6,012 nt of DNA from Oscillospiraceae bacterium. GTDB lineage: Bacteria > Bacillota > Clostridia > Oscillospirales > Acutalibacteraceae. The position numbers were made by a program, and so were the translations under genes. The stretch is from assembly GCA_003505905.1 (NCBI GenBank), contig DNXM01000171.1, positions 3,738-9,749 on the forward strand. Reading direction: 5' to 3'. Under the pieces are notes generated by a model, which had not been told where the DNA came from, did no database searches, and was given only the letters and a program-made list of their open reading frames with translations. Shown here piece by piece: positions 5,975 to 6,012 of the stretch. How positions within the stretch are numbered: position 1 is the stretch's first letter; the number at the start of each line of letters is the position of its first letter.

Positions 5975-6012
5975 TTTTGTACATCGTTTTGGCACTTGTT
6001 GCCGTGATGATT
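5971..6012 (+). CDS. Start of a third cluster gene, N-terminus only
   Basis: The first 14 codons (MILYIVLALVAVMI) of an ORF that runs off the right edge. The ATG overlaps the preceding TGA as ATGA, a classic translational-coupling arrangement, and AAAGGA (5957-5962) provides a ribosome binding site 8 nt upstream. The visible residues are entirely hydrophobic, so the product begins with a membrane anchor, signal sequence or transmembrane helix. Function cannot be judged from 14 residues. Confidence 0.65.
   Translation, partial: MILYIVLALVAVMI

Overview
The window most likely comes from a low- to mid-GC Gram-positive anaerobe of the class Clostridia. This is inferred from strong purine-rich ribosome binding sites, sigma-A-type promoters with extended -10 elements, a Firmicutes-style MutS2, and the presence of both a RACo-like corrinoid-activating ASKHA protein and a DUF5058-type membrane protein. 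I cannot name the genus. There is no rRNA, tRNA, CRISPR array, insertion sequence or phage-like gene.

Layout. (1) Bases 1-864, minus strand: the N-terminal 288 codons of an iron-sulfur/ASKHA ATPase related to RACo, the reductive activator of corrinoid proteins. Its C-terminal part lies beyond base 1. (2) Bases 865-1029: a compact divergent promoter region serving that gene and mutS2. (3) Bases 1030-4336, plus strand: mutS2 (ribosome-collision/recombination ATPase with a Smr domain), followed after one base by a TIGR01212/YtqA-YhcC-family radical SAM gene. The two are probably co-transcribed and translationally coupled, and they end in a strong two-tier intrinsic terminator (4345-4404). (4) Bases 4407-6012, plus strand: a new promoter and a tight cluster of membrane-protein genes. 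These are a DUF5058-like protein (267 aa), a second polytopic membrane protein (229 aa) that I do not recognise, and the first 14 codons of a third ORF that overlaps it by ATGA.

Functional reading. MutS2 and the radical SAM protein form a plausible housekeeping pair with links to translation: ribosome-collision rescue, and wobble-uridine modification if the YtqA/MnmL assignment holds. The RACo-like gene implies a corrinoid-dependent methyl-transfer reaction somewhere in the cell, although no methyltransferase or corrinoid protein is visible here. The DUF5058 cluster is the least characterised part and looks like a multi-subunit integral-membrane system, possibly a transporter. Its substrate cannot be read from this window.
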